Below the pieces are notes generated by a model. It saw nothing but the letters and a program-made list of their open reading frames with translations, made no database searches and was not told where the DNA came from. A stretch of DNA of 13,950 nt. Source: Gammaproteobacteria bacterium HGW-Gammaproteobacteria-14 (lineage in GTDB: Bacteria > Pseudomonadota > Gammaproteobacteria > Pseudomonadales > Alcanivoracaceae). The position numbers and the translations under genes are program-made. The stretch spans positions 1 to 13,950 of the forward strand of contig PGZG01000027.1 in NCBI GenBank assembly GCA_002840115.1, in the 5' to 3' direction. Positions 7,898 through 13,550 of the stretch are shown piece by piece (the stretch's first letter is position 1; each line of letters starts with the position of its first letter).

Positions 7898-8100
7898 GCC
7901 TGACGAGAGCGCAGACATTGGGAAAAAACCCATTAAAAACAGTTAATTAGAGGAAATGATGGCATCAGGAAGCAGGCGGGAGAAGGGTTAGCGAAAGGAT
8001 CTATTGAGAGGAATCAGAGGGGTGCGATGCGCTCCTAATAAAGCACTTTAACTTCTAGATAATTTAGGAATATCAAAAATATTTACGAATGCATTTAGAA
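7898..8100. other. Non-coding gap between rnpB terminator and dcw promoter
   Basis: About 200 bases lie between the rnpB terminator and the mra promoter. I see no open frame with a convincing start site, no RNA family I recognise and no clear repeat. The part nearest the terminator (about 8035-8104) is strikingly AT-rich compared with its surroundings. A second A/T tract (about 7921-7950) sits roughly 60-90 bases upstream of the predicted dcw transcription start and could help promoter activity. That role is only a possibility. Confidence 0.5.
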
Positions 8101-8136
8101 ATAAAGGCCGCCTCCCGGTCAGGAAGCGGCCTTTAT
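8101..8136 (-). terminator. Rho-independent terminator of rnpB
   Basis: A 15-base stem (8101-8115 with 8122-8136, one G-T wobble position) encloses a six-base loop. The core is AAAGGCCGC paired with GCGGCCTTT. On the minus strand the stem ends in CCTTTATTTCT, giving a T-rich tail. It lies about ten bases beyond the RNase P RNA 3' end and so probably ends that transcript. The near-symmetric A/T flanks mean it could also work in the other direction. Confidence 0.85.
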
Positions 8137-8144
8137 TGCGTCGT

Positions 8145-8530
8145 TCAGGGGGCCGGCCGATAAGCCGGGTTCTGTCGTGGACAGTCATTCATCTGGGACC
8201 TGCGTCGCCACAGGCCTCTAGCGACCTACCCGGTTCCAGCGCGGGCCACGCCATAGGAACCCTATTTGGTCTTGCTCCGGGTGGGGTTTACCCTGCCACT
8301 CCTGTTACCAGAAGCGCGGTGCGCTCTTACCGCACCTTTTCACCCTTACCTGTGCCCTTTCCGAAGAAAGAAGCCATCGGCGGTATATTCTCTGCGGCAC
8401 TTTCCGTAGCCACACCGTCACCAGTGTGGCCCCCAGGCGTTACCTGGCACCCTGCCCTGTGGAGCCCGGACTTTCCTCCAGCGGCCACTCTTCAAAAAAG
8501 AATAGCCGCCAGCGACTGTCTGGCCGGCCC
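8145..8530 (-). ncRNA. rnpB: RNase P RNA, class A
   Basis: This is the catalytic RNA of RNase P, which removes the 5' leader of pre-tRNAs. On the minus strand it shows nearly every conserved block of gammaproteobacterial rnpB in order: CCAGACAGTCGC near the 5' end, GAGGAAAGTCCGGGCTCC, GGGCAGGGTGCCAGGTAACG, AAAAGGTGCGGTAAGAGCGC, CTGGTAACAG, GGAGCAAGACCAAATAGG, CCGGGTAGG, AGATGAATGACTGTCC and ACAGAACCCGGCTTAT. The ends pair as helix P1: GGGCCGGCC at 8530-8522 with GGCCGGCCC at 8158-8150. The 5' end at 8530 lies seven bases after a TACACT -10 box. The 3' end is approximate within a few bases. The length of about 386 nt is usual (E. coli 377). The expected GGU of the CCA-binding loop appears as GGC (8252-8250). 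Confidence 0.97.
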
Positions 8531-8536
8531 GGGCGC

Positions 8537-8563
8537 AGTGTAGCCGGATGCCGACAGCATCAA
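8537..8563 (-). promoter_or_regulatory. Probable rnpB promoter
   Basis: On the minus strand TACACT (complement at 8537-8542) sits exactly seven bases before the predicted RNase P RNA 5' end at 8530. A TTGATG -35 candidate (complement at 8558-8563) is 15 bases further up, a short spacer; TGTTGA at 17 bases is the other possibility. The -10 placement relative to the P1 helix is the main support. It lies between the rsmI stop and rnpB. Confidence 0.6.
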
Positions 8564-8604
8564 CAGCATAATCCTGCCGATTTTTCCCTGACCACTGTGC
8601 GAGA

Positions 8605-9429
8605 TCAAAGCTCCTCGAGCCATCCATACAACTCGTTTTTACGACGACCGGTCCAGGCCGCCAGCACTTTTGCAGCCCGTGATGCTGGCAGTTCCGCCAA
8701 CAGCAGTCGTGCTAACCGCGCCAACTCCGCATCATCAACAATGCGTTCCGGTGCCGCCGCCACTAACAGCACGATTTCACCACGTTGCTGGTTACTGTCC
8801 GTCGCCACCCGTTCGCGAATATCCGCAATGGACCCCGCCAACACCGTTTCAAAATGCTTGGTCAGCTCCCGACATAACACCACTTCCCGCTGCGGCTCTA
8901 CCACCGCCAGCAACTCATCAAGCAGAGTCAAAATGCGATGCGGAGCTTCATACACCGCCGTAGTTGAAGCGCTTTCGGCAATGCGCCGTATCGCCTGCGA
9001 CCGACCGGAACCCTTAACCGGGAGGAACCCTTCAAACACGAAACGGTCTGTGGGTAACCCGGCAACTGCCAGTGCTGCGAGCACGGCGCTGGCACCAGGC
9101 ACCGGCACAACGCGAATGCCGGCCTGCTGACAGGCGCGCACCAGCCGATAACCAGGGTCGCTGACCAGCGGCGTACCGGCATCGGACACTAGCGCAAAAC
9201 TCTCGCCGGACTGTAGGCGAGCAACGAGCTGAGGGGTGCGTTCTTGCTCATTATGATCGTGGTAACTCAGCAGCGGGCGCTGAATGCCGAGTTCATCCAG
9301 CAAACGCTGGGTATGGCGAGTATCCTCTGCAGCAATAGCATCGACCGAGGCAAGCACCGACAATGCCCGCCGAGTAATGTCATCCAGATGACCAATGGGC
9401 GTACTGACAACATGAAGAACACCAGACAT
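8605..9429 (-). CDS. rsmI: 16S rRNA (cytidine(1402)-2'-O)-methyltransferase
   Basis: RsmI methylates the 2'-hydroxyl of C1402 in 16S rRNA, using S-adenosylmethionine. The product is 274 residues (E. coli 286), with the tetrapyrrole-methylase fold. Seen: LHVVSTPIGHLDDITRRAL (5-23) at the start, AEDTRHTQRLL (34-44), the LVSDAGTPLVSDPGYRLV loop, the VVPVPGASAVLAAL segment, GLPTDRFVFEGFLP, and YEAPHRILTLLDEL. A C-terminal helical region (SRAAKVLAAWTGRRKNELY) ends as in other RsmI proteins. The ATG at 9429-9427 gives the expected N-terminus; GGA a few bases ahead is a modest ribosome binding site. It is divergent from lpoA, the same arrangement as E. coli rsmI/lpoA. Confidence 0.97.
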   Translation of the reverse strand: MSGVLHVVSTPIGHLDDITRRALSVLASVDAIAAEDTRHTQRLLDELGIQRPLLSYHDHNEQERTPQLVARLQSGESFALVSDAGTPLVSDPGYRLVRACQQAGIRVVPVPGASAVLAALAVAGLPTDRFVFEGFLPVKGSGRSQAIRRIAESASTTAVYEAPHRILTLLDELLAVVEPQREVVLCRELTKHFETVLAGSIADIRERVATDSNQQRGEIVLLVAAAPERIVDDAELARLARLLLAELPASRAAKVLAAWTGRRKNELYGWLEEL

Positions 9430-9465
9430 TTTCCAAACCCGGCACAGGCCGCAACAAACAGGGGC

Positions 9466-9474
9466 TGTTACAAT
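9466..9474 (+). promoter_or_regulatory. Possible extended -10 promoter for lpoA
   Basis: TGTTACAAT reads as an extended -10 element (TGN then TACAAT, five of six consensus positions) 36 bases before the lpoA start. I see no good -35 element upstream, which extended -10 promoters can do without. The transcript would begin near 9481 with a leader of about 30 bases. This is the only convincing promoter-like motif in the short gap between rsmI and lpoA. Confidence 0.45.
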
Positions 9475-9510
9475 AGCGCCTTACTCGCCGCAAAACGACT
9501 CCGGATCATC

Positions 9511-11400
9511 ATGCCTGACTTCGTATTACGCTCCGCTCTGCTGCTGTTTGCCTTGCTGATCACTGCCTGTGCCCAGCGCCCCATGGCTCCTTCCGATGCA
9601 CTGCCCGCCAGCGTACGCAGCGCCCCGGCTCTGCCAGAAGAGGCCTTGCGCCAGATCTCCTCAGCCCCCGCTAACGAGCGTGCCGAACTAACGCTTCTCT
9701 GGGCCGCCGACTACATTGCCGTCGGGCGACTCGACGCCGCTGATAAATTGTTAACCACGCTTGATGGACAACCATTGGCAGCCTCGCAAACTGTTCGTCG
9801 CGGACTACTTCAGGCGCAGCTGCACCTTGCTGCTCAGGATGCCGACAGCGCGGTTGACGTATTGAATGAGCGCCGTCTGATCACCGCATTAGCGGACACC
9901 CCGGTCAGCCTGCAAAGCCGCATTGGCTTGCTACGTGCTGACGCCTTAACACTGCGCGGCGACCTGCTGCCGAGCTTGCAAGAAAGAGTCAGCGTGGATC
10001 ATCTACTGGACGGCGAAGCCCGCAAATACAATCGCTCCATGATCTGGACTCAATTAATGATGGTGCCCTCCATGGAGTTGCTGGATGCAGAGCGTCGCAC
10101 CAACGACAGCACACTAGCGGGCTGGCTGGAACTGGCTCGCCTCTACCGCGACCCGTTAAGCGACATTGATACTCAGTTGCGCAATCTTGATGACTGGCAG
10201 CGCCGTCAGCCACGCCATCCCGCCGCCAGCGACACGCCTGACATGATTCAGGCGCTGCGGCTGGCCGTACGCGACCGGCCCACCTCTATTGCCATTTTGC
10301 TGCCGGAAAGCGGCCCCTTGGCGGCACCTGCGGATGCCATTCGTGATGGTCTGCTGGCAAGCTACTACAGCGCCCAGACCCAAGGACACCCCGTACCAGA
10401 ACTGCACTTTATCGACACCACCAACGGCGACATTATCGCCCTGTACAATCAAGCGCTGGCGCACAACCCCGGCCTGATTATCGGCCCACTGGATCGCGAG
10501 CAGGTGAGTATTCTCGCCGCTATCGCCGACCTCCCTGTCACCACACTGGCGCTGAACTACATTGATGGCCAAAGCGCCGGCGGACGCCTGTATCAATTTG
10601 GTCTGGCACCGGAAGATGAAGCCCGCCAGGCAGCGGAACAGGCCATCACAGAAGGCCTGACACTGGCCGCCGTTATGTACCCCCGCGATAACAGCGGCTG
10701 GGGACTGCGCGTCGCCACAGCATTTATAGATCGCTTTCAGTCCCTCGGCGGCACCGTCACCACCTCATCCGCCTATGCCACCGATGCCTCTGCAGATACC
10801 CGAGCCATGCTGGCGATTGGTCAAAGCGAAAACCGCGCCCGACAGTTACGCCGTCACAGCTCACTCGCTATCGAGTTCGAACCGAGGCGCAGGCAGGATA
10901 TTGACGTGGTTTTTCTGGTCGGCAACCCGGCCCAAGCTCGGCAGCTAAAACCTGCGCTGAACTTCCATTACGCAAGCAACCTGCCGGTATTCGCCACCTC
11001 CCATATTTATTCTGGCGCGGTCACACCGGATCGCGATAACGATCTTAATGGCGTTCGCTTTGTTGATATTCCCTGGTTGTTAGAAAGTGGTTCGCCCCTG
11101 CACACGCAAACTGCAGAAGTTTGGCCCGACGGGCACGGACGTTATGAACGGCTTTTTGCCATGGGCATTGATGCCTACCGACTGCATGCCCGACTACTGA
11201 TGCTTGATACCGTGCCGGACAGCTTTCTGCCTGGTGTGACCGGGCAGCTAAGCGTTAGCGATAATCGAGTGCTCACTCGACGCCTGAGCTGGGCCTGGTT
11301 CCGCCAGGGTCGAGCGCAACGAATTCCGGTAGTGGCCGGCAGTCATCAGGGAGCAGACCATGGACGTTCTGCCACGATCGTGGCGCCGCCAACGCGGTGA
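9511..11400 (+). CDS. lpoA: Outer-membrane lipoprotein LpoA, activator of a class A penicillin-binding protein
   Basis: LpoA is anchored in the outer membrane and reaches through the periplasm to stimulate the class A synthase PBP1A. From the ATG at 9511 the product is 629 residues (E. coli 678). A lipoprotein signal peptide is clear: Arg7, a hydrophobic core, and the lipobox ITAC with Cys20 as the lipidated residue. Ala at +2 is consistent with outer-membrane sorting. Residues about 30-245 are a helical, Ala/Leu-rich domain as in the TPR-like N-terminal half. From about 257 (SIAILLPESGPLAAPADAIRDGL) the periplasmic-binding-protein-like domain begins, with GPLDREQVSIL and LPVFATSHIYSG. The frame is open back to 9244, but that extension is antisense to rsmI and would bury the signal peptide. 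The ribosome binding site is weak. The end overlaps yraN by 41 bases. Confidence 0.93.
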   Translation: MPDFVLRSALLLFALLITACAQRPMAPSDALPASVRSAPALPEEALRQISSAPANERAELTLLWAADYIAVGRLDAADKLLTTLDGQPLAASQTVRRGLLQAQLHLAAQDADSAVDVLNERRLITALADTPVSLQSRIGLLRADALTLRGDLLPSLQERVSVDHLLDGEARKYNRSMIWTQLMMVPSMELLDAERRTNDSTLAGWLELARLYRDPLSDIDTQLRNLDDWQRRQPRHPAASDTPDMIQALRLAVRDRPTSIAILLPESGPLAAPADAIRDGLLASYYSAQTQGHPVPELHFIDTTNGDIIALYNQALAHNPGLIIGPLDREQVSILAAIADLPVTTLALNYIDGQSAGGRLYQFGLAPEDEARQAAEQAITEGLTLAAVMYPRDNSGWGLRVATAFIDRFQSLGGTVTTSSAYATDASADTRAMLAIGQSENRARQLRRHSSLAIEFEPRRRQDIDVVFLVGNPAQARQLKPALNFHYASNLPVFATSHIYSGAVTPDRDNDLNGVRFVDIPWLLESGSPLHTQTAEVWPDGHGRYERLFAMGIDAYRLHARLLMLDTVPDSFLPGVTGQLSVSDNRVLTRRLSWAWFRQGRAQRIPVVAGSHQGADHGRSATIVAPPTR

Positions 11401-11758
11401 TCAAGCCGAACAAGCGGCCAGCCAATGGCTGCAGCAACAAGGCTTGCAACTGATTGAGCGCAACTGGCGCTGTCGCCTTGGTGAGATTGATCTGATTATG
11501 CGCGACGATCAGATACTGGTGTTTGTGGAAGTACGTTACCGGGGTCAGCGCTCCCATGGCGGCGCGGCGGCCTCGGTAGACACCCACAAACAACGTCGAC
11601 TGATCGCCGCAGCACGCTATTACCTCGGCCGCTATCCCTATCAGGCCCAAGGACCATGCCGATTCGATGTGCTGGCCATGGAGCCCGGTAGAGGCCGAAA
11701 CGATGATGACGGAGAGCCCGACGTACAGTGGATTCAGAATGCGTTTTACGGTGAGTAA
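11360..11758 (+). CDS. yraN: UPF0102 family protein YraN, nuclease-like fold
   Basis: YraN proteins have an unproven function. Their fold resembles Holliday-junction resolvases and restriction-type nucleases, so a role in DNA processing has been suggested. The product is 132 residues, a normal length (E. coli 131). Seen: RGDQAEQAASQWLQQQG (12-28), the core GEIDLIMRDDQILVFVEVRYRG with the acidic residues Glu and Asp of the putative active site, SHGGAAASV, and CRFDVLAME. The VEVRYR form, with Arg where a canonical nuclease has Lys, also occurs in E. coli YraN. The ATG at 11360 is preceded by AGGGAG. It lies within the last 41 bases of lpoA, in a different frame, which suggests coupled translation. 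Confidence 0.93.
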   Translation: MDVLPRSWRRQRGDQAEQAASQWLQQQGLQLIERNWRCRLGEIDLIMRDDQILVFVEVRYRGQRSHGGAAASVDTHKQRRLIAAARYYLGRYPYQAQGPCRFDVLAMEPGRGRNDDDGEPDVQWIQNAFYGE

Positions 11759-11790
11759 CCGAAAGCCCGGTCATCATGTTGAATATGATG

Positions 11791-11807
11791 CGCTTGATAA
11801 GCGTTTT
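11791..11807 (+). terminator. Weak hairpin with T-run after yraN
   Basis: CGCTT and AAGCG (11791-11795 and 11799-11803) pair across a three-base loop and are followed directly by TTTT. The stem is only five base pairs, so it may be at most a weak terminator or attenuator between yraN and the SIS gene. A second small inverted repeat, CATCAT/ATGATG, precedes it (about 11772-11790). Confidence 0.3.
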
Positions 11808-11830
11808 GATAGCAATAGCTGACCACTAAA

Positions 11831-11863
11831 TTTAACCGATACGTTTAACCCGCAAGTTAAACC
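11831..11863. repeat. Three TTTAACC-like repeats at 13-base period upstream of the SIS gene
   Basis: TTTAACC occurs at 11831-11837 and 11844-11850, and TTAAACC (one mismatch) at 11857-11863, each 13 bases from the last with six-base spacers. The second and third also form a perfect inverted repeat, GTTTAAC at 11843-11849 with GTTAAAC at 11856-11862. The array ends just before a GAGG ribosome binding site and 15 bases before the ATG at 11878. It could be an operator or a leader hairpin. I do not recognise the motif as a known regulator site. Confidence 0.6.
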
Positions 11864-11877
11864 GGCGAGGCCCACCG

Positions 11878-12462
11878 ATGACCCTGAGCGACATTCGCGA
11901 GATATTTGCCCACAACATTGAAGCCAGCATGAAGGCGGCAGAATCTCTACCGGAGCCCATTCTCATGGGTGGTCAACGCCTGCTGGCGTCGCTACTGGAG
12001 GGTGGACGGATTCTCTGTATCGGCGATGTCGCTACTAACGGGCTGGCCGGTTATCTCTGCTCACGCCTGCTCAGTCCGTTTGACCGGGAGCGGCCACCAT
12101 TACCGGCACTGGCTATTGGCAGCGACCTCATCGCCCAGAATGTTGGCATCCCCGGGCAGCGAGAAAATGACCGTTACAGTCGGCCGGTGCGAGCACTGGG
12201 ACAAGCCGGTGATACCCTGGTAGTACTGTCCGGCCTACTCGAAGATCCGGCACGACTGGAAGCCATTCGCGCTGCCCATGATCGAGACATGCCCGTATTG
12301 CTGATATGCCCTGAAAGCCACCACCAAGAGCTGGCGTTGCTGAACAACCATGATGTTACGATCCCCATTCCGTCAGATAATCCGGCGCGACTTATGGAAA
12401 TCCAGCTTCTGATTATTCACGCACTGTGTGACCATATCGATCAGCAACTCTTTGGAGAATAA
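11878..12462 (+). CDS. diaA: SIS-domain protein in the DiaA/GmhA family, signature motifs lost
   Basis: The 194-residue product aligns end to end with E. coli DiaA (196), the tetrameric SIS-fold protein that binds DnaA and promotes replication initiation. Shared stretches include the start with a helix and AESLPEPI (21-28), LLASLLEGGRILCIG (35-49), ERPPLPALAIGSD (71-83), VRALGQAGDTLVVLS (104-118), AAHDRDMPVLL (132-142), IPSDNPARLMEIQLL (164-178) and LCDHIDQQLF (183-192). The first SIS ligand motif, normally a CGNGxSAxxA form, is GDVATNGLA (49-57). The second, normally STxGNS, is LSGLLEDP (117-124). So sugar-phosphate binding or GmhA-type isomerase activity is unlikely. Leu191 and Phe192 correspond to E. 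coli Leu190 and Phe191, needed for DnaA binding. The position between yraN and dolP is that of diaA. DiaA-like function is inferred; a structural role alone is the alternative. Confidence 0.75.
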   Translation: MTLSDIREIFAHNIEASMKAAESLPEPILMGGQRLLASLLEGGRILCIGDVATNGLAGYLCSRLLSPFDRERPPLPALAIGSDLIAQNVGIPGQRENDRYSRPVRALGQAGDTLVVLSGLLEDPARLEAIRAAHDRDMPVLLICPESHHQELALLNNHDVTIPIPSDNPARLMEIQLLIIHALCDHIDQQLFGE

Positions 12463-12464
12463 CG

Positions 12465-13037
12465 TTGAACAACCGTTTTCGGCTGCCCTGTGTACTGACC
12501 CTGTTAATGCTATTGAACGGCTGTGCCACCCTGATGGCGCCAATGTCCAGCGAACCTGTCGATCGCAACCTGGGCAAACGCACCTTCGGTGCTGTTATTG
12601 AAGATCAAGCCATCGAAACCAAAACCCGCGTCAACCTGAAGCGAGCCGGAGCGCCACTCTCCGAGCAGCGTATTATTGTGGTGAGCTTTAATGGCCATGT
12701 ATTACTCGCAGGTCAGGTACGTTCTGAGGCCATGAAAAAACAGGCCGAAGAAATCACCAGCGCGATCCGGCATGTGGATCAGATACACAACGAATTGAGC
12801 GTTGTCGGCGCAGGCTCAACGCTGGCCCGCATCAACGACGCCTGGTTGACCAGCAAGATCAAAACCCGACTAATGTTTAGCGAAGCACCGGCGCGGCGCA
12901 CCAAGGTGGTCACGGAAAACGGCGTCGTCTATTTAATGGGGTTATTAACTCGCAGCGAGGCCGACAGTGCTGTTGCGCAGGCGCAAAAAACCTATGGTGT
13001 ACAAAAGATCGTTAAAATCATTGAGTACATCGACTAG
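12465..13037 (+). CDS. dolP: Outer-membrane BON-domain lipoprotein DolP
   Basis: DolP (YraP) is an outer-membrane lipoprotein with two BON domains that binds anionic phospholipid and supports envelope integrity and, in E. coli, the BAM machinery. The product is 190 residues, nearly the E. coli length of 191. It has a signal peptide with a lipobox ending LLNGC (Cys20); Asn at -2 is unusual but tolerated. BON domain 1 spans about 46-113 (GHVLLAGQVRSEAMKKQAEE; VDQIHNELSV), and BON domain 2 about 124-190 (NDAWLTSKIKTRLMF; TENGVVYLMGLLTRSEAD; GVQKIVKIIEYID). The start is a TTG at 12465, two bases after the previous stop, with GGAG about eight bases ahead. No ATG can replace it without losing the signal peptide. 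Close spacing makes it co-transcribed with the SIS gene. Confidence 0.93.
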   Translation: MNNRFRLPCVLTLLMLLNGCATLMAPMSSEPVDRNLGKRTFGAVIEDQAIETKTRVNLKRAGAPLSEQRIIVVSFNGHVLLAGQVRSEAMKKQAEEITSAIRHVDQIHNELSVVGAGSTLARINDAWLTSKIKTRLMFSEAPARRTKVVTENGVVYLMGLLTRSEADSAVAQAQKTYGVQKIVKIIEYID

Positions 13038-13088
13038 AGAAATGCATTCGAAAGATCGATTAGAAAAAAGCATCCTCGCCTAGAAAAC

Positions 13089-13115
13089 AATCAGCCCTAA
13101 TAAACAGGGCTGATT
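13089..13115 (-). terminator. Terminator hairpin between dolP and sspB
   Basis: A perfect ten-base stem, AATCAGCCCT at 13089-13098 with AGGGCTGATT at 13106-13115, encloses a seven-base loop. On the minus strand it is followed by GTTTTCT, giving a T-rich tail, so it best serves sspB. On the plus strand the bases after the stem are not T-rich, but the hairpin could still slow transcripts leaving dolP. Confidence 0.8.
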
Positions 13116-13154
13116 CGGCGGTAATCCAGAACTAATTCCAGAACGACAACAACA

Positions 13155-13541
13155 TTACTTGACGATACGCAGAGAGGGGCGCCCCTCGTCGGTCGGCACA
13201 CGATCCGGCTCCGGCGGCGGCATTTCATCGGGACTAAATGCCATACCCTGACCATTCTCCCGAGCGTAGATAGCCAGCACGGCACCCACTGGCACCACCA
13301 GATTTCGAGGAATACCACCAAAGCGGGCCGAGAAGATAATCTCTTCATTACCGGCAACCAGCCCCTGCACGGCCTTCGGCGCCAGATTCAGCACCACCTG
13401 ACCGTTTTCCACGAATTCCTGAGGCACTTCTGTGCCCGGATAACCGGCATCCACCAGCAAATGCGGCGTCAGGCCGTTATCACAAATCCAGTCATAGATC
13501 GCCCGTATCAAATACGGGCGATTAGGGCTCATATCAGACAT
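13155..13541 (-). CDS. sspB: ClpXP protease specificity-enhancing factor SspB
   Basis: SspB is the adaptor that carries ssrA-tagged proteins, released from stalled ribosomes, to the ClpXP protease. From the ATG at 13541 the product is 128 residues (E. coli 165). The substrate-binding domain is well conserved: SPNRPYLIRAIYDWICDNGL, TPHLLVD, NGQVVLNLAPKAVQGL, IIFSARFGGIPRNLVVPV and AVLAIYARENGQGM. A short acidic/Pro-rich linker follows, then the C-terminal GRPSLRIVK, which corresponds to the ClpX-binding tail of E. coli (GRPALRVVK). The linker is much shorter than in E. coli. A TTG at 13547 would add two residues, but the ATG fits the family N-terminus better. It follows sspA by nine bases, so the two are co-transcribed. 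Confidence 0.95.
   Translation of the reverse strand: MSDMSPNRPYLIRAIYDWICDNGLTPHLLVDAGYPGTEVPQEFVENGQVVLNLAPKAVQGLVAGNEEIIFSARFGGIPRNLVVPVGAVLAIYARENGQGMAFSPDEMPPPEPDRVPTDEGRPSLRIVK
13500..13520 (-). repeat. Perfect stem-loop inside the sspB start region
   Basis: CGCCCGTAT at 13500-13508 and ATACGGGCG at 13512-13520 pair perfectly across a three-base loop. In the mRNA the hairpin starts about 21 bases after the sspB ATG. It encodes the conserved RPYLIRA segment, so codon constraints may explain part of it. Confidence 0.5.
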
Positions 13542-13550
13542 CGGCAATCA

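Noticed and set aside
8136..8543. A plus-strand open frame of 135 codons across the rnpB region
   Set aside because: It is antisense to the RNase P RNA gene, whose conserved blocks and P1 pairing are clear; the peptide resembles no protein I know.
8426..9130. A plus-strand open frame of 234 codons
   Set aside because: It runs antisense to rnpB and rsmI, has a Ser/Arg/Ala-rich low-complexity translation typical of a shadow frame, and has no ribosome binding site.
9244..9510. N-terminal extension of lpoA by 89 codons
   Set aside because: It is antisense to rsmI and would place the lipoprotein signal peptide and lipobox Cys inside the protein. The ATG at 9511 gives a normal signal peptide.
11772..11807. 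A possible full terminator after yraN
   Set aside because: The stems are only five to six base pairs. I listed the T-run hairpin with low confidence and do not treat it as a firm operon end.
11831..11863. DnaA boxes near the diaA-like gene
   Set aside because: The repeats (TTTAACC) do not match TTATCCACA or close variants, so a DnaA-site reading is not supported.
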